The notes below the pieces were generated by a model. It was not told the DNA's origin. It did no database searches and worked only from the letters and a program-made list of their open reading frames with translations. DNA of 64,000 bases from Echinicola shivajiensis. Its GTDB lineage: Bacteria > Bacteroidota > Bacteroidia > Cytophagales > Cyclobacteriaceae. A program made the position numbers and the translations under genes. Where the stretch lies: NCBI RefSeq assembly GCF_018642165.1, contig NZ_JAHHZM010000019.1, forward strand, positions 1 through 64,000, read 5' to 3'. Positions 8,667 through 17,349 of the stretch are shown piece by piece (position 1 is the stretch's first letter; the number at the start of each line of letters is the position of its first letter).

Positions 8667-9950
8667 TTATGTATTTATCTTCAATTTTACCGTATCGATT
8701 CGGTGTTCTTGCTTGGAAACAACCGTAAAAGTAAATGGCCCGTAAACCACTGATTCACCCTTTTTGGGGATATTTTCTGTTATGGAAAGTATAAAACCCG
8801 ACAAGGTATCATAGTCCCCTTCGGGTAAGTTCCAATCATATTTTTCATTGAGATAATCTATCTCATGCCTGGCACTCAAAAGGTACTCATAATCTCCTAC
8901 TTTCTGTTCTATCAGGTCATCACTGTCATATTCATCCTCAATTTCACCAAATATCTCCTCAATAATATCCTCCATGCTCACTATTCCACTTGTGCCGCCA
9001 AATTCGTCCACTACCAATGCCAAACTTTTTCTTTCTGAGATAAACTGAACCAAAAGCTCATTCACCAAGGCGGTCTCTGGCACGATGATTATTGGTGTAA
9101 GAATATCTTCTATACTCTTTGGCTTTTTGAATAGCTCCAAATGATGGCAATAACCAATTACATCATCAATATTTTCCTTATAAACAATAATTTTGGAATG
9201 GCCACTGCTCATAAAGATACTTTTTAGGTCTTTGATATTGTCTTCCACATCCACAGCTACAATATCAGTTCTTGGCACCATGCAGTCCCGTGCTTTTACC
9301 GTTTTGAACTCTACAGCATTGTCAAAGATCTTGGTATCTATATCCATACTGTCATCACCTTCAGTTTCCAGGTTGTTCTGGATAAAGGAATTCAGGTCAG
9401 TAATTTTAAACACCGGCTTGTCTTCACTATATTCCAAATTCAGCACTTTTGTAATAAAAAACCTAGACATCCCCACTATCAACCAAACCAAAGGATATAG
9501 CAAATAATAAATCACCAAAAAAGGAAGCGCAAAAAAGCCTAACAAATTATTAGGATTGAGCATAAAAATACTCTTGGGAATAAATTCCGCGGTAATCAGT
9601 ACAATAATGGTGGAAATAATGGTCTGTATAATCATTACAGTTGCCTCATTATTCAAACCATGAAAACCATCTGGTAAAAATCCCAAATAGTAAATGATAG
9701 AAGGTTCAAGTAGATAGGCCATAAAAATACCATAGACTACAAGGGAAACGGTATTGCCCAGTAGGGTAGTCCCAATAAATTGCCCAGGGTTTTTCACAAA
9801 ACCAGCCAGTACTTTTCCGGTAAAACCTCCCTGCTTATTTTGCAGTTCTATTTGAAGTTTATTGGCTGATACAAAGGCAATTTCCAATCCTGAAAACAAA
9901 GCCGAGAACAAAAGCGTAATCAGGACATAAGCCAAATATTGATATTCCAT
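8667..9950 (-). CDS. DUF21-CBS-CorC/HlyC family membrane protein
   Basis: A 427-residue protein with the layout of the CorC/CNNM family: an N-terminal DUF21 membrane domain (about residues 1-175, several hydrophobic helices), a pair of CBS domains (about 215-335, including the VPRTDI and VVDEFGGTSGIVSMEDIIEEIFGE regions) and a C-terminal CorC_HlyC domain. Relatives bind adenine nucleotides and are linked to Mg2+/Co2+ efflux. The name hemolysin is historical. Flavobacterial GldE has the same architecture, but it sits with gldD, which is not here. It overlaps the next minus-strand gene by 1 nt and belongs to the lptC operon. Confidence 0.85.
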   Translation of the reverse strand: MEYQYLAYVLITLLFSALFSGLEIAFVSANKLQIELQNKQGGFTGKVLAGFVKNPGQFIGTTLLGNTVSLVVYGIFMAYLLEPSIIYYLGFLPDGFHGLNNEATVMIIQTIISTIIVLITAEFIPKSIFMLNPNNLLGFFALPFLVIYYLLYPLVWLIVGMSRFFITKVLNLEYSEDKPVFKITDLNSFIQNNLETEGDDSMDIDTKIFDNAVEFKTVKARDCMVPRTDIVAVDVEDNIKDLKSIFMSSGHSKIIVYKENIDDVIGYCHHLELFKKPKSIEDILTPIIIVPETALVNELLVQFISERKSLALVVDEFGGTSGIVSMEDIIEEIFGEIEDEYDSDDLIEQKVGDYEYLLSARHEIDYLNEKYDWNLPEGDYDTLSGFILSITENIPKKGESVVYGPFTFTVVSKQEHRIDTVKLKINT

Positions 9951-10177
9951 TATGGGCGTTTTTTCTTTCGTTTTTGTGGCTGCTGAGCTTCCTGCTCCTC
10001 ATTTTCTGCCATCTTGGTCTTTAGGTATTTGTACCAAAATAACATTGCCACAGCAAACATAAAAATAGGGTAGCTAAAAGTAATCCCTTGGGTCATGGTA
10101 ACATGCGTCCCTATGATCACTAAAGCTGCTGACAATGACAATAAAACTATTCCTTTCAATTTCATATTTAATCTCAC
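9950..10177 (-). CDS. Small two-helix membrane protein
   Basis: A 75-residue protein with two hydrophobic helices (about residues 7-29 and 33-52) and a charged C-terminal tail ending in a Lys/Arg cluster (QKRKKKRP). I recognise no family. It lies between lptC (18 nt upstream) and the DUF21-CBS gene, with which its stop and start overlap. The position suggests a conserved operon partner rather than a chance frame. The function is unknown. Confidence 0.65.
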   Translation of the reverse strand: MRLNMKLKGIVLLSLSAALVIIGTHVTMTQGITFSYPIFMFAVAMLFWYKYLKTKMAENEEQEAQQPQKRKKKRP

Positions 10178-10195
10178 ACTTTAGGGCACTCTTCC

Positions 10196-10747
10196 TCAGG
10201 GCCTAGACCCGCCGTTTTCTTCAGGAATAGGTATGGTACCATCCGTAACTTCAAAGAAAGTAATATCAGTCAAAGCCTCATCAGACTCCATTCCCTTTGC
10301 AGGGATTACCGTTCCATCAGCTTTGGTTACTGTCACAAACTTCTCCGTGAAAATCCTACCATTTCTCTCATCCCAGTAGAGCTCCTCAGAATTTAACTTG
10401 GTGCCATTTTCTAAATTATGCACCCTCACATCCCCTTCTCCACGGTATATTTTGTCCTTTTGATTCTGAAATCCTTTGTCAGCTTGGATGGTGGAAGTAA
10501 GTTTACCTTCATCATCAAAGAAGTGAATCAAAATCCCCTTGGGGAATTCAGAATTCCCATTATCGAATACAAGCTGTTGCTCAGCATTCACTTTGACTTT
10601 CACAACCGCAGAATCACTTCGATAAACTTCCATTCCGGTAGTTATCCTCGTCGGACCATCATAATTCTGAAGCTGCCTAAGGTCCACGCTTTCCCTACAG
10701 GAAAAGCCAATCGATAATATCAAAAGAAGTAAAACACTCCGTCTCAT
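10196..10747 (-). CDS. lptC: LPS export periplasmic protein LptC
   Basis: A 183-residue LptC-type protein, the bitopic or lipid-anchored part of the Lpt bridge that passes LPS from LptB2FG to LptA. The N terminus is a lipoprotein signal with Cys17 in an IGFSC lipobox rather than a plain membrane helix, as is common in Bacteroidota. The beta-jellyroll region contains the typical alternation (VVKVKVNAEQ, GILIHFFDDEGKLTSTIQADKG, DVRVHNLENGTKLNSEELYWD). It heads an operon with a small membrane protein and the DUF21-CBS protein. A -7 box lies only 5 nt from the ATG. Confidence 0.85.
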   Translation of the reverse strand: MRRSVLLLLILSIGFSCRESVDLRQLQNYDGPTRITTGMEVYRSDSAVVKVKVNAEQQLVFDNGNSEFPKGILIHFFDDEGKLTSTIQADKGFQNQKDKIYRGEGDVRVHNLENGTKLNSEELYWDERNGRIFTEKFVTVTKADGTVIPAKGMESDEALTDITFFEVTDGTIPIPEENGGSRP

Positions 10748-10751
10748 GGCA

Positions 10752-10759
10752 CAAATTTA
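10752..10759 (-). promoter_or_regulatory. -7 element of the lptC promoter
   Basis: TAAATTTG on the minus strand is a perfect TAnnTTTG. Its last base is only 4 nt from the lptC ATG (10745-10747). The transcript would start at or next to the ATG, which suggests a leaderless mRNA. A TTT lies about 18 nt upstream at the -33 position. Confidence 0.5.
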
Positions 10760-10974
10760 TCAAATTAATCCTGTTTTAAACGGCATTATATAATAGGATT
10801 CGTAATGAAGACTGAAAATACAAGAAAACAACGCTTTTTAGAGTTTAAGGATAACAGAACCACAGTGGGTAGTATCTACAGTAACCTTACACTAAAACTA
10901 ATGCAAACAAATAGTTTTAAAGTAATTTCAGATCACAATGGAATAACTATTCATATCCCGTTTTTTTACGAAAG

Positions 10975-11003
10975 AAAAAAGGCGGTTGTTCGAACCGCCT
11001 TTT
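10975..11003 (-). terminator. Rho-independent terminator after the TPR gene
   Basis: A 7-bp GC-rich stem (10981-10987 with 10993-10999), a 5-nt loop and, on the minus strand, a run of T. It lies 29 nt beyond the TPR protein stop codon and separates it from the lptC operon. Confidence 0.85.
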
Positions 11004-11031
11004 AATTTCTTAAGAAATATATTTTTCAGGA

Positions 11032-12336
11032 TTAATCTCTGGTTTTCAAGGACACTGTTTGTCCAATCCAACATCCAGTATTCAATGTTTGTCCAACCTG
11101 ATAACCTTCTGTAAACAACTCTTCCTTAGAAGGGAACCTAGCCTTAGCATTGGCCATTCCTTTGTTGTCACCTGCTTTTGCGAAGGCATCGTAAGCAGCA
11201 ATAAATATAGAGTAATCTTTTACTCTACTTTGGCCACCTCTACAGTCACTGGAAGAGCCCATGTACAAGCTACCAATAAATGTCCAAGCTTCAGATGTTT
11301 TTTCTGAATCAAGCTCAGCTACTTTCATAGCAGACTGTCTTGCTGCAGATTTTTTTCCTAATTGGGCCTGTGCCTTAGCAAGGTCGTAAGTTACCTCTGC
11401 CTTTTGCTTATCAGTTTCAGCCAATTCCAATGCCCTAGTGAACATTTCTTCAGCTTTTGCATGATCTCCATCCTGCATATATCTCAAACCTCTCACTTGG
11501 GAAGTAGAGAATGTTGGACTGTCATTATCCACCACCTCTAAGGCCTTAGCAAAAGTCTCGGAAGAAGTACACTTGTACTGAACAGAATATTGGAAAATTC
11601 TTTTAGCCAAAGTGATATTGCTTGGATCTGCTTCCAATTGTGGCCCCAATTTCTCTTGGATGAAATCACAGTCAATGATTTCCATGGCTACTAGGAGCTG
11701 ATCCAAAGTTGATTTTGCGCCTGAGGCGTCATCACCTTCCGCTTCAGCTTTATCTAAACGCTTGTAAAGATCATCATAGATTTCAAGTACCTGCTCATCA
11801 GTATATGCTTTATTGTAAGCATAATTTCTATATACAAGGTCAAAATAAGCTGGTACCAAACCTATGGTATTGATTTCACCATTAAGTTCAATATCTCTAG
11901 CAAAATAAGAAGCCGCATCGGCTACTTTATCTTTGTTTCCTTTATAATATCCGTAGCCGTAATAAGCTTTATTTTCAATCCAATCAGCTTCATTATTGTA
12001 TTTTTCAGCTCTAATATCGTATACCGTCATTACTGAATCTTGGTAAACAGCTTTTTGAGCTTCATCAGTGGCAGCCTTTGCTGCGCCATCGTAAACTTTT
12101 ACACCATTGATATAAATGGCTTCGTTTAGATCTGGAGCATTCACCAATAACCAATGTAAAGGTTTGGTTGCCTGAATAAATTGATCTGATTTTAAATAAT
12201 CATTGTAGGCAGCATTATACTCCCTAGCTTTGGCCTCCATCTGAGGATCTGACGGCCAATTCCAATTGTCCTGTGCATGCGTTAAGCCCACAACAACAAA
12301 AGATAATAACCCTAATAATGCAAATTTAGCTTTCAT
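11032..12336 (-). CDS. Secreted tetratricopeptide repeat protein
   Basis: A 434-residue exported protein with a signal peptide (residues 1-21, ending in THAQ). The clearest TPR repeats lie around residues 285-355 (AEEMFTRALELAETD and following). It lies directly downstream of the outer-membrane barrel and CoaX genes, and this grouping next to lptC and ppiD recurs in Bacteroidota as I recall it. A scaffold role in envelope assembly is likely but not shown. Its own terminator follows at 10975-11003. Confidence 0.8.
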   Translation of the reverse strand: MKAKFALLGLLSFVVVGLTHAQDNWNWPSDPQMEAKAREYNAAYNDYLKSDQFIQATKPLHWLLVNAPDLNEAIYINGVKVYDGAAKAATDEAQKAVYQDSVMTVYDIRAEKYNNEADWIENKAYYGYGYYKGNKDKVADAASYFARDIELNGEINTIGLVPAYFDLVYRNYAYNKAYTDEQVLEIYDDLYKRLDKAEAEGDDASGAKSTLDQLLVAMEIIDCDFIQEKLGPQLEADPSNITLAKRIFQYSVQYKCTSSETFAKALEVVDNDSPTFSTSQVRGLRYMQDGDHAKAEEMFTRALELAETDKQKAEVTYDLAKAQAQLGKKSAARQSAMKVAELDSEKTSEAWTFIGSLYMGSSSDCRGGQSRVKDYSIFIAAYDAFAKAGDNKGMANAKARFPSKEELFTEGYQVGQTLNTGCWIGQTVSLKTRD

Positions 12337-12347
12337 ACTCGTTGTGT

Positions 12348-13631
12348 TTATTCAAATACTTTTTTGTAGAACCAACTGTTATCATTTATGGAGAAGCCCA
12401 AAGTGAATTTGAAATAATTCTCTTGAACCAATCCATTACTTGTTGTACCTCTCTGTCCCACCTTAACAGCTAAATTCAAAAGTGACAAGCTGCTCATAGG
12501 AACAGAAGCTCCAAAATTAATGCCAATATCATTGACCTTATTTTGGTTAATAAGATATGGGGTTTGCTCAAACTCAATTCCAGCTCGGAAAGTAGTACGC
12601 ATAAACACGCTCTCCAAAGAATAAATATCGGGAACAAACTGTCCCCCTAAGCCAACTTTAAAAGACTTCCCTAAGCCAGTATTGTCGTCAGAAAAGGACC
12701 TATAATCCCTAAAATCCTGATGTTGAGCTTCAAGTCCAATTACAAATTTATTAATTTTTTCGAAAGTTATACCATAACCTAATTTATTAGGTAAATAAAT
12801 ACTCCCAATTTCATTATCGTAAATCAGTTCTCCGTCAGAATCAGGATCTGTACCTTGACCATTTTCCGCAACTTTTGTATAGCGTTTCGTCTTTAGATCT
12901 CCATACACCTGGTATATGGCACCAAAGTTCAGCCTGCTACGATCTCCGGTACGGGCAGCATAATGAACACCTGCCTTAAGGCCAAAATCATTAACCGTCT
13001 GTCTGTCATACAATTCCGTAAGCAAACCTGTCAATGCACCTTCCTCATCTACCAATGACAATTGCTCTCTAGCGATAGTCGAGCCGAAGACATAACTTCC
13101 TTGAAAACCTATATTAAGGTCTTTTAACAATTCAAAACCAGTGTTCAAATAAACCTCACTGATTCCCCCACGTCCTCTGACCCTATTGATGGCAGTATAA
13201 TCTGAATTAGTCACATCACTATTGATAATGTGTTCATAATCCACTGAACTTACCTGATTCAATCCAAGCCCCACGGTCCATTTTCTAGGCTTAACAGGCA
13301 AAGACACGGCCACATAACTTAAACCTCCTCCATCAAGTGTGGCACTGTTTTCTTCTGTTCTAGCTTGATAGCGCTTATAATTAAATGCAGCCTGAAAGTT
13401 AAAAACATTGTTTTTTACCGATAAAGCAGGGTTTACCTGATTCACCGACCAAGCATCACCATAACTGATACCCAAACCACCCATTGCTTGGTTCTGGGTA
13501 AGGCCAGAATTGTTCATATCCCCAACTCCGATGGAACTGTAGGTAGAGGAACCGATTTGCCCTTTTGCTTGATTAAATATAAAAAAGGCGCAAAAGACGC
13601 CTAACAGATGCAGTCTAGTTTTTATTGACAT
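12348..13631 (-). CDS. Outer-membrane beta-barrel protein, FadL-like
   Basis: A 427-residue protein with a signal peptide (residues 1-25, ending near KGQ). The N-terminal segment SSTYSSIGVGDMNNSG, with a following NPA(L) motif, is typical of Bacteroidota FadL/PorV-type barrels. The rest alternates amphipathic strands and ends in an aromatic strand (SWFYKKVFE). It probably forms a transport or assembly channel in the outer membrane. The start overlaps the end of coaX by 17 nt and the next gene follows after 11 nt, so coaX, barrel and TPR are co-transcribed. The cargo is unknown. Confidence 0.75.
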   Translation of the reverse strand: MSIKTRLHLLGVFCAFFIFNQAKGQIGSSTYSSIGVGDMNNSGLTQNQAMGGLGISYGDAWSVNQVNPALSVKNNVFNFQAAFNYKRYQARTEENSATLDGGGLSYVAVSLPVKPRKWTVGLGLNQVSSVDYEHIINSDVTNSDYTAINRVRGRGGISEVYLNTGFELLKDLNIGFQGSYVFGSTIAREQLSLVDEEGALTGLLTELYDRQTVNDFGLKAGVHYAARTGDRSRLNFGAIYQVYGDLKTKRYTKVAENGQGTDPDSDGELIYDNEIGSIYLPNKLGYGITFEKINKFVIGLEAQHQDFRDYRSFSDDNTGLGKSFKVGLGGQFVPDIYSLESVFMRTTFRAGIEFEQTPYLINQNKVNDIGINFGASVPMSSLSLLNLAVKVGQRGTTSNGLVQENYFKFTLGFSINDNSWFYKKVFE

Positions 13632-14343
13632 TGTAAATTAATATTCTATTCAGTCCGTGAAGGACTAAATTGGGGATTACAAATATGTGGTCTTTTGTTA
13701 AGCTTTCAAAGAATTTTGCATCACCACCGCAAATAAAGACCTCTAAATCCTGATGATTGCCAAGGTATTGGTTTATTATACCTTCTATTTCATTTTTAAT
13801 TCCAAAATAAACACCACTTTTCATTCCATCGAGGGTATTAGCACCTACTAATTCGGGAGTCCCTCTCTCCAAATCAAAATTGATCAAAGGCAAACGAGCA
13901 GTCTGCTCATGCATGGCCCTGAACCTCATCTGCATTCCAGGAGATATTCCCCCTCCTAAATAGGATTCCTGCTCATTGATAAAGTCATAAGTAATACATG
14001 TACCCAAATCAATGCTCAAAACCGGGCCTTTGCCCGCACTACTAAAGGCTCCAATCGCCGCTGCCAGCCTATCAAGTCCCAAAGTATGGGGCGTTTGATA
14101 TTGGTTTTTGACAGGAAAAAGGGTTTCCTTGTCAAGAAACAAAAAGTCAAAAGGCAACATCAGCCCAAGTTCCTGACTTGACCAACGCACCGAACTGACT
14201 ATTACATGATCAAAATCCCAGTTGCTGGTTTGTTGGATAAGCTCATCCATATAAATTAAGCTTTGCTCCTCAATTATTTCCAGCCCCTCAAACAATGCGC
14301 TTTTTATCCTGGTATTCCCTATATCTATGACTAAGTTCCTCAA
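13615..14343 (-). CDS. coaX: Type III pantothenate kinase
   Basis: CoaX, 242 residues, phosphorylates pantothenate in the first step of CoA synthesis. This form is not feedback-inhibited by CoA and needs a monovalent cation. Motifs: DIGNTRIKSALFEG (phosphate loop 1), GLDRLAAAIGA, IDLGTCITYDF and the GGGISPGMQMR region. The start is TTG at 14341-14343: an in-frame TGA lies immediately upstream and the protein then begins MRNLVIDIGNT, as expected. panC and panD, earlier in the same pathway, are at the far end of this window. Confidence 0.95.
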   Translation of the reverse strand: MRNLVIDIGNTRIKSALFEGLEIIEEQSLIYMDELIQQTSNWDFDHVIVSSVRWSSQELGLMLPFDFLFLDKETLFPVKNQYQTPHTLGLDRLAAAIGAFSSAGKGPVLSIDLGTCITYDFINEQESYLGGGISPGMQMRFRAMHEQTARLPLINFDLERGTPELVGANTLDGMKSGVYFGIKNEIEGIINQYLGNHQDLEVFICGGDAKFFESLTKDHIFVIPNLVLHGLNRILIYNVNKN

Positions 14344-14510
14344 TCAAAATTCATTTTTGAACATTCCTGTTCTATCTATTTTTTGACCTTTAAATATTGA
14401 AAACAGGTGGCCAAATTTTTGCCTAAATTAATGATTTTAATATCCGAGTTTAAAATCCACCGTATAAATTTATCTTTACATATCTGATTTTAACAAACTT
14501 TAACCCTAAC

Positions 14511-15602
14511 ATGGATACTTCAAATATTTACCATGTAATCGGTCTAATGTCCGGAACTTCAGGTGATGGGTTGGACATGGCACACTGTAGATTTGTATAT
14601 GACCAAAAATGGTCCTTTAACATTATTGAAGCCACTACTGCTGAGTTTCCTGAGGATTTGGGAAAAAGACTTGGGCAAGCACACTTGCTTTCTGGAGAGC
14701 AGCTCTGTCTTTTGGACAGGGAATTTGGTACTTGGATGGGAGAAAAGGTAAACGAATTCTGTAAAACTTATCAACTTGGGCCTGATGCTGTAGCTTCTCA
14801 CGGCCATACGGTTTTTCACCAACCCCAAAAAAGATTAACCACACAGATTGGCTGTGGGTGGAGCCTAATGCAAGCTTGTGGCCTACCCGTGATCAATGAC
14901 TTTAGGACCAAAGATGTTTTATTAGGTGGTCAAGGAGCCCCCTTGGCACCAGTTGGGGATCATTTTCTTTTTGAAGAATACGACTTTTGCTTAAATTTAG
15001 GTGGGATTTCCAATATTTCCATGATAAGCAACGGTCAAAGAAAAGCATTTGACACTTCTCCTTTCAACTTGCTCCTAAATCATTTTGCAGCCAAAAGGGG
15101 GTTCCCCTATGATGATCAAGGGAAACTGGCAAAAAGTGGCAAAGTGGTACACTCCCTCTTGGACCAACTCAACACGCTTCCATATTACACACATACCGGG
15201 GCGAAATCATTGGGAAGGGAAGATATAGAAAACAGCTTTCTTCCACTATTGGAAAGTGAAAATAATGCAGAAGAGGATATCCTAGCCACCTTGGTGAGAC
15301 ATTATGCAGAACAGATTAGTAAAGTAGTACTTTCACATACTTCAAAACCAACAAGCAAATTACTTATCACAGGCGGAGGAGCTTACAATAGTTTCTTTAT
15401 AGATGAACTTTCTGAAAAATTAGGCAACAAGGTATTAGCAATTGTTCCTGATAAAGAAATCATTGACTTTAAGGAGGCACTTATTTTTGCTTTCTTGGGA
15501 GTTCTAAAACTCAGAAAAGAAGCCAATTCCTTTTCCTCTGTAACTGGTGCGAGCAGGAACAGCTGCGGAGGAACGCTCTATGAACCGAATTTGATTTCTT
15601 GA
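14511..15602 (+). CDS. anmK: Anhydro-N-acetylmuramic acid kinase
   Basis: AnmK, 363 residues, converts 1,6-anhydro-N-acetylmuramic acid released by lytic transglycosylases into MurNAc-6-phosphate, so peptidoglycan fragments are recycled. The N terminus has the family signature GLMSGTSGDGLDMA (residues 12-25). The DFRTKDV, LNLGGISNIS and TGGGAYN motifs of the ASKHA kinase fold follow. Length is normal. It is divergent from coaX across a 167-bp gap, with a near-consensus -7 (TATCTTTA at 14471-14478) about 32 nt before the ATG. The window also codes for a lytic transglycosylase. Confidence 0.95.
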   Translation: MDTSNIYHVIGLMSGTSGDGLDMAHCRFVYDQKWSFNIIEATTAEFPEDLGKRLGQAHLLSGEQLCLLDREFGTWMGEKVNEFCKTYQLGPDAVASHGHTVFHQPQKRLTTQIGCGWSLMQACGLPVINDFRTKDVLLGGQGAPLAPVGDHFLFEEYDFCLNLGGISNISMISNGQRKAFDTSPFNLLLNHFAAKRGFPYDDQGKLAKSGKVVHSLLDQLNTLPYYTHTGAKSLGREDIENSFLPLLESENNAEEDILATLVRHYAEQISKVVLSHTSKPTSKLLITGGGAYNSFFIDELSEKLGNKVLAIVPDKEIIDFKEALIFAFLGVLKLRKEANSFSSVTGASRNSCGGTLYEPNLIS

Positions 15603-15902
15603 TTTTTTTTAACTGCTATTCTTTTACCAAGCATATTTCACTGAACGTAAATAAATTACTTCATAACAAAAATTAGTTTTTACCAGTTTTAAACCAATCC
15701 ATTTGGACAAATTCACTAAATTGAACAGAATCAGTATTTGACTTATTTACCAAAGCCAATACACAGACCCTACAAATAACCATGGATTTTAATTTTTATC
15801 AATCAAACGGCAAAAACAGGTCGAAAAAACAACCTAAAACTAATCATTTCACAAACTATCCTCAAACATAGGTTTCCATATAGCAAAAGTCTGTTTTTTT
15901 TA
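15603..15902. other. Intergenic stretch without recognisable gene
   Basis: About 300 bases between anmK and the amino-acid dehydrogenase. It is AT-rich with no plausible frame on either strand and no strong hairpin. The only signal is the promoter element at its right end. Confidence 0.6.
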
Positions 15903-15910
15903 TATTTTTG
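15903..15910 (+). promoter_or_regulatory. -7 element for the amino-acid dehydrogenase
   Basis: TATTTTTG matches TAnnTTTG and lies 21 nt before the ATG at 15932. It overlaps the upstream in-frame TTG, so that TTG cannot be the real start. I see no clear TTG at -33. Confidence 0.55.
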
Positions 15911-15931
15911 TGCAACCTTAAAAACCCAAAT

Positions 15932-17158
15932 ATGATTGAGCCGCTCAAAAAATTTGAGGACAAACCGCCTGAAATAGTTTTTGAATGGAATGACAGTGAA
16001 ACAGAAGCTAAAGGCTGGGCTGTGATCAACTCTTTAAGAGGAGGAGCAGCAGGGGGAGGAACCCGGATGAGAAAAGGCTTGGACAGGAGAGAAGTTGAGT
16101 CCTTAGCTAAAACTATGGAAATAAAATTCACTGTCTCAGGCCCACCGATAGGAGGGGCCAAGTCGGGAATAAATTTTGATCCGAACGACCCCAGAAAGGA
16201 ACAGGTACTGAAAAGATGGTATAAGGCAGTGATGCCCATATTAAAAAGTTACTATGGTACCGGTGGGGACCTCAATATTGACGAAATCGATGAAGTGATC
16301 CCAATTACCGAATCATTTGGTCTTTGGCATCCTCAGGAAGGTATTGTTCATGGACATTTTCATGCTACTGAGCCCCAAAAGATTAAAAAGATCGGTCAAC
16401 TGAGGCAAGGGGTTTCCAAAATTTTGGAAGACCCTCATTACACACCAGACAGCCCAAAAAAGTACAAAGTGGCAGATATGATCACTGGTTTTGGGGTAGC
16501 TGAGGCAGTAAAACATTACTATCATCTCTGGGGTGGAGAATTGAGAGGCAAAAGAGCCATCATCCAAGGCTGGGGAAATGTAGGAGCAGCAGCAGCATGT
16601 TTCTTGGCGGTAGAAGGAGTTAAGGTAGTGGGCATTATGGATAAGGAGGGAGGCTTGATCAACAAAAACGGCTACGGACTTGATGAAATCCGAAAATTAT
16701 TTACCCATAGATCGGGCAATAAATTAGTTGCTGAGGAGTTGTTACCTTTCAAGGAAATAAATAAAACAATTTGGGACATCCAGCATGAAATATTTATTCC
16801 TGCCGCTGCCTCAAGATTAATCAATATTGACCAAGTAAACAGATTGGTCAATGCTGGACTAGAAGTACTTTCCTGTGGCGCCAATGTCCCCTTTGCGGAT
16901 AAGGAAATCTTTTTCGGTCCTATAGGCTTGGCGGCTGATAAAGAAGTCTCCGTCATACCCGACTTTATTGCCAATTGTGGAATGGCTAGGGTATTTGCTT
17001 ACCTAATGTCTGATAAAGCAGAAGTTACCGACAAGGCCATTTTTGAGGATGTTAGCCAAACAATTCTCAGGGCTTTAAAAAAAACTCATCAAATGCAGCC
17101 TGAAAAGACAGGCATTGCAAGAAAATCTTTTGAAATAGCAATAAATCAACTTATTTAA
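15932..17158 (+). CDS. Glu/Leu/Phe/Val family amino-acid dehydrogenase
   Basis: An NAD(P)-dependent amino-acid dehydrogenase of the Glu/Leu/Phe/Val family, 408 residues from the chosen ATG. It catalyses reversible oxidative deamination to the 2-oxo acid. The substrate domain has the GGAAGGGTRMR glycine-rich motif and PPIGGAKSGI with the catalytic lysine. The C-terminal Rossmann domain has GWGNVGAAAA. An in-frame TTG 24 nt upstream lies inside the -7 promoter box, so the ATG at 15932 is preferred. Whether the substrate is glutamate or a branched-chain acid cannot be read from the sequence alone. Confidence 0.9.
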   Translation: MIEPLKKFEDKPPEIVFEWNDSETEAKGWAVINSLRGGAAGGGTRMRKGLDRREVESLAKTMEIKFTVSGPPIGGAKSGINFDPNDPRKEQVLKRWYKAVMPILKSYYGTGGDLNIDEIDEVIPITESFGLWHPQEGIVHGHFHATEPQKIKKIGQLRQGVSKILEDPHYTPDSPKKYKVADMITGFGVAEAVKHYYHLWGGELRGKRAIIQGWGNVGAAAACFLAVEGVKVVGIMDKEGGLINKNGYGLDEIRKLFTHRSGNKLVAEELLPFKEINKTIWDIQHEIFIPAAASRLINIDQVNRLVNAGLEVLSCGANVPFADKEIFFGPIGLAADKEVSVIPDFIANCGMARVFAYLMSDKAEVTDKAIFEDVSQTILRALKKTHQMQPEKTGIARKSFEIAINQLI

Positions 17159-17349
17159 CAATATCACCTTTTTAAGGTCAAAAAGATTAACACAAAGTTA
17201 ATTTATTCCGACCATACCAATTTTGTTTGGTGGGTATAATGCAAATTGAGTAGTTTAGGGGGATCATAACAAAACCCTTCTAACTATTCTTTAAACTTAA
17301 CAAAATAAAATCAGCGTAAACGAAGACGAAAAAATTTAATTTCATTTTA

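Noticed and set aside
8667-9950. Hemolysin or GldE call for the DUF21-CBS protein
   Set aside because: Hemolysin is a historical label without evidence of toxicity; gldD, the usual gldE neighbour, is absent, so neither name is justified.
10805-11005. 66-codon plus-strand frame between lptC and the TPR gene
   Set aside because: It reads through the TPR terminator hairpin and has no recognisable features.
15908-15931. Upstream TTG start for the amino-acid dehydrogenase
   Set aside because: The TTG is part of the -7 promoter element; the ATG at 15932 fits better.
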